A program made the translations under genes and the position numbers. Under the pieces are notes generated by a model. The model saw nothing but the letters and a program-made list of their open reading frames with translations, was not told where the DNA came from and made no database searches. A stretch of DNA of 64,000 nucleotides from Longimicrobium terrae (GTDB lineage Bacteria > Gemmatimonadota > Gemmatimonadetes > Longimicrobiales > Longimicrobiaceae): contig NZ_JACHIA010000012.1 of assembly GCF_014202995.1 (NCBI RefSeq), positions 103,447 through 167,446 on the forward strand, written 5' to 3'. Position 1 is the first letter of the stretch. Every line of letters begins with the position of its first letter. This document shows, one piece after another, positions 34,717 through 42,875 of the stretch.

Positions 34717-35373
34717 ATGACGAAACTCGCCCTGCTGCTTGTCGCGGGCCTGCTGGCCGCCGCGCCGGAGGTGGACGCGCGGCAGATCCAGAGCCGTCCC
34801 GTGCAGCGCGGCGCACTTCCCCGCCAAGCCGCGATCCGCGGCAACCTGGTGCTGGCGCGCGAATGGACGGATCGGGGAGGACGGAATTTCCTCGTGCTGT
34901 CGCGCACGCCGGAAGCGACGAGCCGCGCGCGCTGCGACGGCTCCGACCGGTGCATCGACCGCGAACTGTACGCCTACCACTACGTTCAGCGCGGAAACAC
35001 CTACGCACTGCTCTGGTCGGCGACGGACTTCGTGCGCGGCTGCGAGTTCGACCTGGAACTCAAGTTCAATCCCCGCTCCGTGGCCGTCACCGACCTGGAT
35101 GCGGACGGCACGGCGGAAACCTCGTTCATGTACGCGCGGGGCTGCCGCAGCGATGTATCGCAACTGGAGATGAAGCTGATCATGCACGAGGGCGCCACCA
35201 AGTACGCCCTCCGCGGATCCAGCGATCTGATGACAGAGATCGGCGCGCAGTTCGGCACCAGCAGGATGACGATCGATCCATCGTTCAACGCGGCTCCGCC
35301 ATCGTTCCGTGCCTTCGCCGTGCAGCAGTGGAACCGCTTCAAACGCGAGATGACCTGGCCCGCGGACGGGTGA
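34717..35373 (+). CDS. Secreted protein resembling the M949_RS01915 surface-polysaccharide family
   Basis: 218 residues: a signal peptide (MTKLALLLVAGLLAAAPEVDA) followed by a single beta-rich domain. The segment VAVTDLDADGTAETSFMYARG and the following CRSDVSQLEMKLIMHEGATKYALRG recall the Bacteroidota family named after Riemerella M949_RS01915, a protein linked to surface polysaccharide. The DLDADGTAE run also looks like an EF-hand or FG-GAP-type calcium loop. Two cysteine pairs (CDGSDRC; C...C near FVRGCEF and ARGCRS) may form disulfides. The family name is from memory and not verified. It stands alone between the hairpin element and a terminator. Confidence 0.72.
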   Translation: MTKLALLLVAGLLAAAPEVDARQIQSRPVQRGALPRQAAIRGNLVLAREWTDRGGRNFLVLSRTPEATSRARCDGSDRCIDRELYAYHYVQRGNTYALLWSATDFVRGCEFDLELKFNPRSVAVTDLDADGTAETSFMYARGCRSDVSQLEMKLIMHEGATKYALRGSSDLMTEIGAQFGTSRMTIDPSFNAAPPSFRAFAVQQWNRFKREMTWPADG

Positions 35374-35442
35374 TTGCCGGCCGGTCATCCTGATCCCGGA
35401 CGCAGAATGGGCGCGTCTACGATGATGAACCCGCGGATGAAG

Positions 35443-35480
35443 AGAGGGCCGGCACCCGCGACGGGTGCCGGCCCTTCGTC
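35443..35480. terminator. Terminator between convergent genes
   Basis: GAGGGCCGGCACCCG / GGGTGCCGGCCCTTC stem with loop CGAC. It lies just before the stop of the minus-strand HMG-CoA reductase gene and after the secreted-protein gene. Confidence 0.7.
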
Positions 35481-35498
35481 CGGTACATTCTGCCGCGT

Positions 35499-36749
35499 CT
35501 ACCGTCCCCGGCCCAGGCGGAGGTGCGCGGCGGCGAACTCCCCCGCGGCCAGCGCGCCCACGATGCTGATCTCACCGGCGAGTGCCACGGCGGCGCAGAT
35601 CTCGGCGAACCGGTCCGCGCGGCCCTCGCCCACGCAGTCCAGAATCGACAGGCACTCGCGCGCCGTCGGCAGGCGCGTGCCGCCGCCCACCGTGCCCACG
35701 ATCAGGTTGGGCAGCGTGAGCGCGACGTACAATCCGCCGTCACGCACTTCCATCCGCAGTACGCCCACGCTGGCCTCACCCACGCACGCCACGTCCTGCC
35801 CGCAGGCCAGGAACAGCGCGGCGAGCGCGTTGGCAACATGGCTGCTGGCGCCCGTGGCGCCCGCCTGCACCCCGCCGATCATCCCCATCCGCCAGCAGTC
35901 GCACATGCGCTCGGGCGTGGTACGCAGGCCGCGCATCACCAGCGCGCGCGGCAGGAGCGCCTCCGCGGTCACGCGGCGGCCGCGGGTGCGCAGGAACCCG
36001 GCGCTGGTGGCCTTCTTGTCGCCGCTGAGGTTGGATTCCACGAACCAGTACTCCGGCGCCACCGGCGTGCGCTCCAGGATGTCGGCGCAGATGGCGGCGG
36101 CGGCGAACGTCACCATGTTCTGCCCCGCCGCGTCGCCCGTGGTGAAGCCGAGCAGCAGGTAGACGCGGTTGGCCTCCACGTAGGCGCGCATGTCCGTGAG
36201 CCGCGCGAAGCGGGAGCCGCGAGCCGCCACCGCGCGGAACGCATCGCCCTGCTCCGCCGCCCACGCGGCGAATCCGGCGGCCTGCGCCAGCGTGGCGAAC
36301 GCGAAGGCCGGCGCGCGCTGCACCTGCTGGTCCGTCATCACGCACGACACGCCGCCCGCGCGGGAAAGGAGGCGCGCGCCGCGGTCGTAGCTGGCCACCA
36401 GCGCGCCTTCGGACGTGGCGAGCGGCACGTACACGTCGTCGCGGACGTGCATTCCGTTGATGCGCAGCGGCCCGATGAGCCCCACCGGCACCTGCGCCAT
36501 CCCGATGAAGTGCTCGATGTTGCCGCGGTACGCCGCGGCGTCCACCGGCCCGCCGCGGCCGGCCAGGTGAGGCACGTCCACGCCGCGGCCGCGCAGAAAG
36601 GCGAGGCGCCGCTCCTGCCCCGCCGCGCTCCAGTCCAGCGGCGCGGGAACGCGCGGCGGAACGGGGCGTTCGCCGCGCTGCACGGCGCGAAGGCGTTCCC
36701 ACTCGTGGTCCGGACCCGGACTGCCCATCGATGATCTGGAATTCAACAT
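35499..36749 (-). CDS. Hydroxymethylglutaryl-CoA reductase
   Basis: 416 residues. Family motifs are intact: NIEHFIGMAQVPVGLIGPL (77-95), PLATSEGALVAS with catalytic E114, GDAAGQNMV with D206, SGDKKATSAGFL with K245/K246, GGGTRLPTA near 355-363, and H409 near the C-terminus. The reaction is HMG-CoA to mevalonate (or the reverse). No other mevalonate-pathway gene is visible nearby. The start is uncertain: ATG 36749 gives MLNSRSSMGS, and ATG 36728 is the alternative; neither has a good ribosome-binding site. Confidence 0.92.
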   Translation of the reverse strand: MLNSRSSMGSPGPDHEWERLRAVQRGERPVPPRVPAPLDWSAAGQERRLAFLRGRGVDVPHLAGRGGPVDAAAYRGNIEHFIGMAQVPVGLIGPLRINGMHVRDDVYVPLATSEGALVASYDRGARLLSRAGGVSCVMTDQQVQRAPAFAFATLAQAAGFAAWAAEQGDAFRAVAARGSRFARLTDMRAYVEANRVYLLLGFTTGDAAGQNMVTFAAAAICADILERTPVAPEYWFVESNLSGDKKATSAGFLRTRGRRVTAEALLPRALVMRGLRTTPERMCDCWRMGMIGGVQAGATGASSHVANALAALFLACGQDVACVGEASVGVLRMEVRDGGLYVALTLPNLIVGTVGGGTRLPTARECLSILDCVGEGRADRFAEICAAVALAGEISIVGALAAGEFAAAHLRLGRGR

Positions 36750-37000
36750 GCGTTAAGTCTGTCGCCCCCGCCCCCGCTCCGCCAGTTCCCGACTGAACGC
36801 CGCTCATCCAGCAACTCTGTTTCTTCCGATTCCACGCAGGAGCCGCCGCGCCAGAACCGGCACGCATCCAGCCGCGATCAAGGAGTTACGGCTGGATAGG
36901 CGAACGCGCGGTAGGCATCCAGACGAGACTCGGGATTCCAAGGTTTCGGAGACAATGCTCGTGATGATGACGATCCGCGGAGCAACGGCAGATTTCGGCG

Positions 37001-37108
37001 CCGATCCGCGAGTCTCAGCGGATCGCCAAGTCTGCCCCGATCCCCGAGTCACTGCCGATCCCCGAGTCTGCCGCGATCCCCGAGTCTCAGCCGATCCCCG
37101 ACTCTCCT
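37001..37108 (+). repeat. 18-bp tandem repeat, six units
   Basis: Six consecutive 18-bp units of the type CCGATCCCCGAGTCTGCC, each with 1-4 differences, with no gaps. The array ends exactly where the composite element copy 3 begins. The rest of the 751-bp gap 36750-37500 holds that element and no supported gene. Confidence 0.85.
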
Positions 37109-37345
37109 GAGCGAATGAATCCGCCGCTCTACAGCGGGAACCCCCGACACCTGGCCGCTGACGCGTCCAGGTTCGGGGCTTCAACTGCGTCGAAGATCGC
37201 TCCCCGGATGAATCTCGTGCCGGACAGCCACCTCCGCGCCAAACTATCCGATCGGCACCAAACTGGGGTGTGCTCCCTCTCCCACATCCGTTCGTGGGAG
37301 AGGGTCGTCGTGCGCAGCACGCGGGGTGAGGGCCACACCCCGCCG
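37105..37345 (+). repeat. Composite dispersed element, copy 3 of 3
   Basis: Left part 37105-37190 (GAGCGAATGAATCCGCCGC, AACCCCCGACAC, GGTTCGGGGCTTCAACTGCG) and right part 37267-37345 (GTGTGCTCCCTCTCCCAC hairpin and GTGCGCAGCACGCGGGGTGA). The parts are closer together than in copies 1 and 2, which carry extra sequence between them. Confidence 0.8.
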
Positions 37346-37500
37346 CCGCCCCCAATCCGGCCGAACACACCGATCCATCCCCGATCCATCCCCCAACCCA
37401 TCCACCTCGCCCTCGGCGCGAATCCCGCGCCGCACTGGCCTTCCGCCCCACGGCGCCGCATGATACAGAGGACCGGCCACCGCGACCCGCTGATCCATCC

Positions 37501-37869
37501 ATGTTCCACATCGACCCGACCGATCCCACCCCGGTGGAGGCACAGCTCGTACGCACGGTGCGCAGCGCCATCGGCGCCGGGCTGCTTTCACCCGGCGACG
37601 TTCTGCCCACCACGCGGCAGCTTTCCGTGGATCTGCGCGTGGGGGTGAACGCCGTGGCGCGCGGCTACGCGGAACTGGAACGGCAGCAGGTGCTCGAAAC
37701 CCGGTCCGGGGTGGGCATCGTAGTGCGGGCGTCGCCCGACGACATGCAGCGCGCCGACCTGGTGGCGGAACTGAGCGCGCTGGAAGACACCCTTCTTCGG
37801 GAGGCCGCGGCGCTGGGCTTTTCGCTCGACGACGTGATCATTCACCTGGACAGCCGGCGAACCCGGTGA
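37501..37869 (+). CDS. GntR-family (YtrA-like) transcriptional regulator
   Basis: 122 residues. The winged-helix GntR domain spans about 8-76: TPVEAQLVRTVRSAIGAGLLSPGDVLPTTRQLSVDLRVGVNAVARGYAELERQQVLETRSGVG. A short helical tail (about 80-122) replaces the larger effector domains, which is typical of the YtrA subfamily. YtrA regulators usually control an adjacent transport or membrane operon; the next gene, 10 bp downstream, is an SPFH protein, so that is the probable target. The ATG lacks an obvious Shine-Dalgarno sequence. Confidence 0.92.
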   Translation: MFHIDPTDPTPVEAQLVRTVRSAIGAGLLSPGDVLPTTRQLSVDLRVGVNAVARGYAELERQQVLETRSGVGIVVRASPDDMQRADLVAELSALEDTLLREAAALGFSLDDVIIHLDSRRTR

Positions 37870-37879
37870 GGAGCCGAAG

Positions 37880-38872
37880 ATGGCGGGCACCGACGTAACC
37901 CCGTTCACCTCCAACAACACGCCCGTCGTGCAGGCCCGGCCGCCGCGCGGCAACATCCTGGGCACGCTGTCGCTCATCATCCCCACGGCCATCGGCGGCG
38001 CCATGGCTGTGGCCGTCGCCGAGCCGCTGGCGATGGTGGCGGGCGCGGCGGTGGGGCTCATCGCCATGTTCTCGCCCAAGATCGCGTCGCAGTGGGAGCG
38101 CGCCGTGGTCCTCAAGTGGGGGCGGTACGACGGCGTGCGCGGCCCCGGCGTGTTCTGGGTGATCCCCGGAATGCACACGGTTGCCGCCTGGATCGACCAC
38201 CGCACCGTCGCCACCTCGTTCGCCGCGGAGCAGACGCTCACCATGGACGCCGTGCCGGTGAACGTGGATGCCGTGCTCTTCTGGACGGTGTTCGACGCGC
38301 AGAAAGCCGCGCTGGAGGTGCAGGACTACCAGCAGGCCGTAAGCTGGGCCGCGCAGACCGCGCTCCGCGACATCATCGGCCGCACCTCGCTTTCGGAGCT
38401 GCTGGCCGGGCGCGAAAAGATCGAGCAGGAGCTGCAGGCGCTCATTGACCGGCGCACCAATCCGTGGGGCGTCTCCGTCCATTCGGTGGAGATGCGCGAT
38501 GTGGTGATTCCCGCCTCGCTGCAGGACGCCATGTCCCGCCAGGCGCAGGCCGCGCGGGAAAAGCAGGCGCGCATCATCCTGGGCGAGGCCGAGGTGGAAA
38601 TCGCCAAGCTCTTTGAAAAGGCGGCCGAAAGCTACCAGGGCAACCCCACGGCGCTGCAGCTTCGGCAGATGAACATCCTGTACGAAGGGCTCAAGCAGAA
38701 GGGCGGGATGATGGTGGTGCCCAGCACCATCGTGGATTCCATGGGGCACGCGGGGATCATGGCCGCCGCGGCGCTCGCCAACCAGCAGTCCGCCGAGAAC
38801 GCCAAGCCCAGGTCCGAGCCGGACCCCGACGTGGCGCTGCGGATCGCGGAAACCAATCTCTTCCCCAGCTGA
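37880..38872 (+). CDS. SPFH/Band 7 (slipin/stomatin-like) membrane protein
   Basis: 330 residues. An N-terminal hydrophobic hairpin (LSLIIPTAIGGAMAVAVAEPLAMVAGAAVGLIAMF, about 30-64) is followed by the Band 7 domain: ERAVVLKWGRYDGVRGPGVFWVIPG, TMDAVPVNVDAVLFWTVFD and WAAQTALRDIIGRTSLSELLAGREKIEQELQ. A coiled segment AREKQARIILGEAEVEIAKLFEKAAESY comes next. Slipins organise membrane domains, often with an NfeD protease, which is absent here. GTGAGGAGCCGAAG precedes the ATG. It forms an operon with the GntR regulator and ends in a strong terminator. Confidence 0.92.
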   Translation: MAGTDVTPFTSNNTPVVQARPPRGNILGTLSLIIPTAIGGAMAVAVAEPLAMVAGAAVGLIAMFSPKIASQWERAVVLKWGRYDGVRGPGVFWVIPGMHTVAAWIDHRTVATSFAAEQTLTMDAVPVNVDAVLFWTVFDAQKAALEVQDYQQAVSWAAQTALRDIIGRTSLSELLAGREKIEQELQALIDRRTNPWGVSVHSVEMRDVVIPASLQDAMSRQAQAAREKQARIILGEAEVEIAKLFEKAAESYQGNPTALQLRQMNILYEGLKQKGGMMVVPSTIVDSMGHAGIMAAAALANQQSAENAKPRSEPDPDVALRIAETNLFPS

Positions 38873-38880
38873 TCATCCCG

Positions 38881-38920
38881 CGACAACGGGCCGGCCGCAC
38901 GGCCGGCCCGTTGTCGTTCC
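38881..38920 (+). terminator. Terminator of the gntR-SPFH operon
   Basis: CGACAACGGGCCGGCC / GGCCGGCCCGTTGTCG stem with loop GCAC, 8 bp after the stop, followed by TTCC. Confidence 0.75.
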
Positions 38921-39030
38921 ATGTCGGGAAATCTCCGGCGCGCCGTCCTCGTCATCCCCATGGCGCCACCCGCGTCGCGCGACGAATCTGCATCATCCCC
39001 CTGCGTCCCTTCCCCGCACCCCGGCCGCCC

Positions 39031-39588
39031 ATGCACGCGCAGCTTCAATCCCTGGCCGATGACTTTCAGAGCGCGTCCGAACGCCTGCACCGGCTGCGCG
39101 AAGGAATTCCGCCGAACCGGTGGGCGGAGCGCCCCGCAGCCGGCGGGTGGAGCGTGGCGGAGTGCATCGCGCACCTGAACCTGACGGCGGAAGCGTACCT
39201 CCCCTTGCTGCGCGGCGCGCTGGACCGGGCGCGCGGAACGGGCGGCGGCGCGCCCGCAACGTTCCGGCTGGGCCTGATGGGGTGGCTGATCCACCGGATG
39301 GCGGGCCCGGGATCCAGGACGCGGATCAAGACCTCAGCCGCCTTTGTGCCGTCAGCGGACGCGCTGGCGCAGGAGATCGTGTCGCGCTTCGACCGGCTGC
39401 AGGCGGAGCAGATCGCCCTGCTGCGCGAGGCGGACGGGCTGCCGCTGCACCGCGTCAAGGTCGGCTCGCCGTTCAGCGACCGGGTGCGCTACAACACCTT
39501 TGCGGCGTTCGCCATCCAGCCCGCGCACCAGCACCGGCACCTGGACCAGGCGGAGCGCGTCTGGGAGGAGATCCGCGCCCGGGCTTGA
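39031..39588 (+). CDS. DinB family protein
   Basis: 185 residues, a four-helix-bundle DinB/YfiT-type protein. Helix 2 carries the first metal-site histidine in WSVAECIAHLNLT (His near 53). The C-terminal helix has FAIQPAHQHRHLDQAERVW with the other histidines. DinB family members are putative metal-dependent thiol transferases or hydrolases; no specific reaction can be given. The ATG at 39031 begins the fold exactly (LQSLADDFQSASERL) but has no Shine-Dalgarno sequence. It is first in a run of plus-strand genes with small gaps (cyclase, GNAT, NTF2-like). Confidence 0.88.
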   Translation: MHAQLQSLADDFQSASERLHRLREGIPPNRWAERPAAGGWSVAECIAHLNLTAEAYLPLLRGALDRARGTGGGAPATFRLGLMGWLIHRMAGPGSRTRIKTSAAFVPSADALAQEIVSRFDRLQAEQIALLREADGLPLHRVKVGSPFSDRVRYNTFAAFAIQPAHQHRHLDQAERVWEEIRARA

Positions 39589-39655
39589 AGCGCGGGCCCG
39601 CCGGGGCGAGATTCGGGGCTCCCCGGCCCTCGTTCCCCACGCCGACGAACCGCGC

Positions 39656-40444
39656 ATGTGCTGCCCCGAGCTGGTCCGCTCCATCCCGTCCGATCCGGCG
39701 CCCCCGCGCGGCCCCGCGCAGGGTGCGCTCTCCATCGCGCCCGGCGCGCTGGCCCGGCTGCGCGGCGTGTGCGACCTCACGCATCCGCTTACGCCGGACT
39801 TTCCCGTCTTCCCCGCGTACAAACCGTTCCGGGCCACGCCGCTGTTCGGTGTCGCGCGGGACGGCTTCTACGCGCAGGAACTCTGCTTCGCGGAGCACAC
39901 GGGAACGCACCTCGATGCTCCAGCGCACTTCTACGCGGACGGCGGCGGCACGGACAGCGTTTCCGTCGCGGACCTGATTGCCCCGCTGGCCGTGGTGTCC
40001 ATTGCCGACCGCGCCGCGCGGGACGAGGACACGCTGCTGTCGGTGGATGACCTGCTGGCGTACGAGCGGCGCCACGGCCGCATTCCGCCGCGCGCCGTGG
40101 TGGCCCTGCACAGCGGATGGGAGTCGCGGCTGGCGGAGCCCGGACGCTTTCTGAACGCCGACGCGTCCGGGACGATGCACGCGCCCGGCTTCAGCCGCGA
40201 AGCGGCGGAGTGGCTGGTGCACGAGCGCGACGTGGCCGCCGCGGCCACGGACACGCTCAGCCTGGACTTCGGCCCGTCGCAGACGTACGACGCGCACCTC
40301 GTTCTGCTGGGCGCCGGGCGCTACGGGCTGGAGAACGTGGCCAGCCTGGACCGTGTTCCGCCCTCCGGCGCGGTGCTCGTGGTGGGCGGGCCGGCGCACC
40401 GCGGCGGGTCCGGCGGTCCCGCGCGGCTCCTCGCCCTGTACTGA
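39656..40444 (+). CDS. Cyclase family protein (kynurenine formamidase-like)
   Basis: 262 residues. The metal-binding motif HTGTHLDAPAHF (about 82-93) defines the cyclase/KynB superfamily, amidohydrolases with a Zn or Mn centre. DLTHPLTPDFPVFP near 41-54 and HAPGFSREAAEWLVHERDVAAAATDTLSLD near 180-210 are further family blocks. The C-terminus GAVLVVGGPAHRGGSGGPARLLA is also typical. No tryptophan-degradation genes are nearby, so the formamidase label is tentative. The ATG at 39656 is chosen because the frame before it is Arg-rich and uncharacteristic. Confidence 0.9.
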   Translation: MCCPELVRSIPSDPAPPRGPAQGALSIAPGALARLRGVCDLTHPLTPDFPVFPAYKPFRATPLFGVARDGFYAQELCFAEHTGTHLDAPAHFYADGGGTDSVSVADLIAPLAVVSIADRAARDEDTLLSVDDLLAYERRHGRIPPRAVVALHSGWESRLAEPGRFLNADASGTMHAPGFSREAAEWLVHERDVAAAATDTLSLDFGPSQTYDAHLVLLGAGRYGLENVASLDRVPPSGAVLVVGGPAHRGGSGGPARLLALY

Positions 40445-40451
40445 CGGCCGC

Positions 40452-41045
40452 ATGCTCCCCGACGCCATCACCCTGCCCACGCTGGAGTGCGAACGACTGC
40501 GGCTGCGCTGGCTCACCCCGGACGACCTACCCGCCCTCTTCGCGGTGTTCGGAGACCCGGAGGTGTGCCGCTACTGGAGCCGCCCCGCGATGCTGGACGT
40601 GGCCGAGGCCGCCGGCCTCCGCGACCAGATTGTCTCGCTCTTCACCCAGCGCTCGCTGTTTCAGTGGGGAATCGCACTGCGGGAAAGCGACGAGGTGATC
40701 GGCACGTGCACGCTGGCCGGGCTGGATGAACCGCACCATCGAGCGTCCGTGGGCTACGCGCTGGCCCGCGCGCACTGGGGCCGCGGCTACGCGGGCGAGG
40801 CGCTGCCGCGGCTGGTGCGGTTCGCCTTTGATGAACTGAACCTGCGGCGGCTGGAGGCGGACGTGGATCCCCGCAACCTGGCCAGCATCCGCGCGCTGGA
40901 GCGCGCCGGCTTCATGCGCGAGGGCTACCAGCGCGAGCGCTACCACGTGAACGGCGAGATCCAGGACACCGTGCTGTTCGGCCTGCTGCGCCGCGAGTGG
41001 CGGGAAGTCGGTCTGGACCGCCCGGTCTCCGCCCCCGACACCTGA
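40452..41045 (+). CDS. GNAT family N-acetyltransferase (RimJ/RimL type)
   Basis: 197 residues, starting 8 bp after the cyclase stop. RimJ/RimL-like order: ECERLRLRWLTPDDLPALFAVFGDPEVCRYWS, then ASVGYALARAHWGRGYAGEALPRLVRFAFDELNLRRLEADVDPRNLASIRALERAGFMREG with the acetyl-CoA loop HWGRGYAGEA, and YHVNGEIQDTVLFGLLRREW at the end. Such enzymes acetylate N-termini of proteins or small amines; the substrate is unknown. Likely co-transcribed with the cyclase. Confidence 0.93.
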   Translation: MLPDAITLPTLECERLRLRWLTPDDLPALFAVFGDPEVCRYWSRPAMLDVAEAAGLRDQIVSLFTQRSLFQWGIALRESDEVIGTCTLAGLDEPHHRASVGYALARAHWGRGYAGEALPRLVRFAFDELNLRRLEADVDPRNLASIRALERAGFMREGYQRERYHVNGEIQDTVLFGLLRREWREVGLDRPVSAPDT

Positions 41046-41074
41046 CGGCGAACCTCAACTCCGACCGGCCGAAG

Positions 41075-41521
41075 ATGCGTATCTCGCTCCTGGCGCTCGT
41101 GCTCCTCTGCTCTACTGCCGCACACGCCCAGTCGGGGGCGGCACCGCTCACAACCGACCCGCTCAGCGTCGTGCGCGAGAACGTGGCGGCGCAGAGTGCG
41201 CACGATCTCGACCGCTTTCTTGCGACGTTCGCGGATACCGTCGAGTACCACATTCAGAAAACCGGCCCCGTCCGCGACAGCGTGAACGTGGTGCTGCACC
41301 ACGAACTGCGGTCCGGGTACGGGCAGGTTTTCAAGGACATGCCAGACACGCGGTTCGAGATCCTGGACGAGATGGTGTCGGGATCCATCGTCGTCACCAC
41401 GGAGCGAATCACGGGCTTTCCGGGATATGCGTCCCTCACCGGAGTAGCAGTCTACCGGGTGCGGAACGGCCGGATCGATGCGCTGTGGACTTTTTCCACA
41501 GGGGAGAATCCGGGCTTCTGA
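41075..41521 (+). CDS. Secreted NTF2-like (SnoaL/steroid isomerase-type) protein
   Basis: 148 residues. Signal peptide MRISLLALVLLCSTAAHAQ followed by an NTF2-like alpha+beta domain: VVRENVAAQSAHDLDRFLATFADTVEYH, RFEILDEMVSGSIVVTTERITGF and GVAVYRVRNGRIDALWTFS. The fold holds isomerases, hydrolases and binding proteins, so no reaction is assigned. It follows the GNAT gene by 29 bp and is closed by a terminator, so it ends the dinB-cyclase-GNAT run. Confidence 0.85.
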   Translation: MRISLLALVLLCSTAAHAQSGAAPLTTDPLSVVRENVAAQSAHDLDRFLATFADTVEYHIQKTGPVRDSVNVVLHHELRSGYGQVFKDMPDTRFEILDEMVSGSIVVTTERITGFPGYASLTGVAVYRVRNGRIDALWTFSTGENPGF

Positions 41522-41536
41522 CGCGCGTGGATGTGA

Positions 41537-41575
41537 AGCGCGGGGTGGACCAGGACCGGTCCACCCCGCGCTCGA
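41537..41575. terminator. Terminator between convergent genes
   Basis: AGCGCGGGGTGGACC / GGTCCACCCCGCGCT stem with loop AGGAC, 16 bp past the NTF2-like stop and near the stop of the minus-strand hypothetical. Confidence 0.75.
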
Positions 41576-41592
41576 TCCGCAGAAGGACCGGC

Positions 41593-41916
41593 TTACTCGC
41601 CGCCTTCGTGGGCTTCTTCGGTGCCCTTGCGGCTGATCAGCTTGTTGAAGCGGTCAAGCTCGCCGTCGTCGCCCTTCATGTCGCGATGCAGCAGGGCAAG
41701 GCCGTTCTCCTCGAACTTCTCAAAGAACTCCTCCCAGGAGATCTCCTCCAGCGAGTCCTTGCCGGAGTATCCGGGAAAATCGATGCGGAGAATTCCGGGA
41801 TCTTCCTTGTCGCCCGTGCGCTTGACGTGCGAGGGCGTTCCGCCCCGCTCCTCCACCCAGCGGCGGATGAAGTCGTGGTCGGTCGTGGTATGCGCGCTGC
41901 GATCCGTGTTGCTCAT
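41593..41916 (-). CDS. Conserved hypothetical acidic protein
   Basis: 107 residues from ATG 41916 with GGAGG five bases upstream. Sequence blocks TTDHDFIRRWVEERGGTPSHVK, GILRIDFPGYSGKDSLEEISWEEFFEKFEENGLALL and ELDRFNKLISRKG look strongly conserved and recall short proteins found in many soil bacteria, some mislabelled as 1,4-alpha-glucan branching enzyme. It is soluble and acidic, with no catalytic motif. I know no function. It is divergent from the gamma-glutamylcyclotransferase-like gene. Confidence 0.82.
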   Translation of the reverse strand: MSNTDRSAHTTTDHDFIRRWVEERGGTPSHVKRTGDKEDPGILRIDFPGYSGKDSLEEISWEEFFEKFEENGLALLHRDMKGDDGELDRFNKLISRKGTEEAHEGGE

Positions 41917-42014
41917 CGTCGCCTCCGAAAAGCGGTCTGAACCCTGCCTCGTGGCGCGTCCGCGCCGGCCCGGCGCGCCCCCCTCAAGCACACCCCGTAC
42001 CGCGGCGAACCAGC

Positions 42015-42437
42015 GTGCACTTCCCCCCGGAGAACGGAAGCGAATCACCCGCGCACCTGTTCGTGTACGGAACGCTGCGCCCGGACGCAGACGGCCCCAT
42101 GCACCGCCTGCTGGCCTACGCGGCCCGGCGCGTCGGCCCGGCCACGGCGGCTGGTGCGCTGTACGACGTGGGCCCCTATCCCGCCGCCGTCCCGTCCGCC
42201 GCCGGCCGCATCCGCGGCGAACTGCTCGCGCTGAACCCGCCCGCCGCGCCCCTGCTCGCCGCGCTGGACGCGTACGAAGGCTTCAGCCCCGCCGATCCGG
42301 CGGCCTCGCTCTACGTCCGTTCCACCGTCACCGTCCGGTTGGACGATGGCGGTGACGCGGCATCATGGGTCTACTGGTACGCCCGCCCGGTGGACGGACT
42401 GAAGCTGATCGCGTCCGGAGACTGGATGCGCCGCTAG
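42015..42437 (+). CDS. Gamma-glutamylcyclotransferase-like (AIG2) protein
   Basis: 140 residues from GTG 42015. The family signature LFVYGTLRPDADGPMHRLL (about 15-33) supplies the substrate loop. GALYDVGPYPAAVPSAAGRIRGELLALNP contains the usual positions, and the acidic DAYEGF (about 90-95) is the expected catalytic glutamate region. AIG2/GGCT proteins release 5-oxoproline from gamma-glutamyl amines; the exact substrate is open. The start is the first in-frame codon and sits only 14 residues before the motif, normal for the family. Confidence 0.88.
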   Translation: MHFPPENGSESPAHLFVYGTLRPDADGPMHRLLAYAARRVGPATAAGALYDVGPYPAAVPSAAGRIRGELLALNPPAAPLLAALDAYEGFSPADPAASLYVRSTVTVRLDDGGDAASWVYWYARPVDGLKLIASGDWMRR

Positions 42438-42470
42438 CACGCGTCTGCTTCACTGCGCCAGCGTCTCCCT

Positions 42471-42875
42471 TCATCGGATGAACAGGATCGAACACGCCCC
42501 CGCCGACGCGACCCGGTCGAGTTCGTGGTGATCCGACGTTACGAAGTGCCCCGCCGCGCGCTGCGTGAGTGCCACCCCGCATGCATCAGCCAGAGAGATC
42601 CGCCGCAAGCGGCTCTTCATCTGCCCCACGTTCCGCCAGAAATCAGAATCCAGATCGCTGCGCTCGATCACCCCGTCCGCGGCCAGTTCCGCCAACATGC
42701 TCTCCGCCATGGCTTCACCCGACTGACGGTGTGCATCGTAGTAGACTTCACAGAGGTTGAGCGCGTGGGCCAGGCATGTGGCTCCGGGGTCCTGAATGAT
42801 ACCTCTTACGATCTCACCACCACTCTCTTTGTTCAGGTATGCGATCATCGCGGAAGAATCGAGAACGTAGATCAA
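42471..42875 (-). CDS. PIN-domain toxin (VapC-like)
   Basis: 134 residues. The four acidic PIN residues are in place: D6 (YVLDSSAMIAYL), E43 (NLCEVYYD), D97 (ISLADACGVALT) and D115 (FVTSDHHELD). PIN toxins are Mg-dependent ribonucleases, often cutting tRNA or rRNA. It starts with a 4-bp ATGA overlap on the upstream gene, which is the expected arrangement of a toxin with its antitoxin. Length is normal. Confidence 0.92.
   Translation of the reverse strand: MIYVLDSSAMIAYLNKESGGEIVRGIIQDPGATCLAHALNLCEVYYDAHRQSGEAMAESMLAELAADGVIERSDLDSDFWRNVGQMKSRLRRISLADACGVALTQRAAGHFVTSDHHELDRVASAGACSILFIR

Noticed and set aside
36955-37110. 51-codon frame encoding DPRV(S/C/T) hexapeptide repeats
   Set aside because: Many A/T third positions, unlike genuine genes here, and it is produced by the 18-bp minisatellite; kept as a repeat, not a gene.
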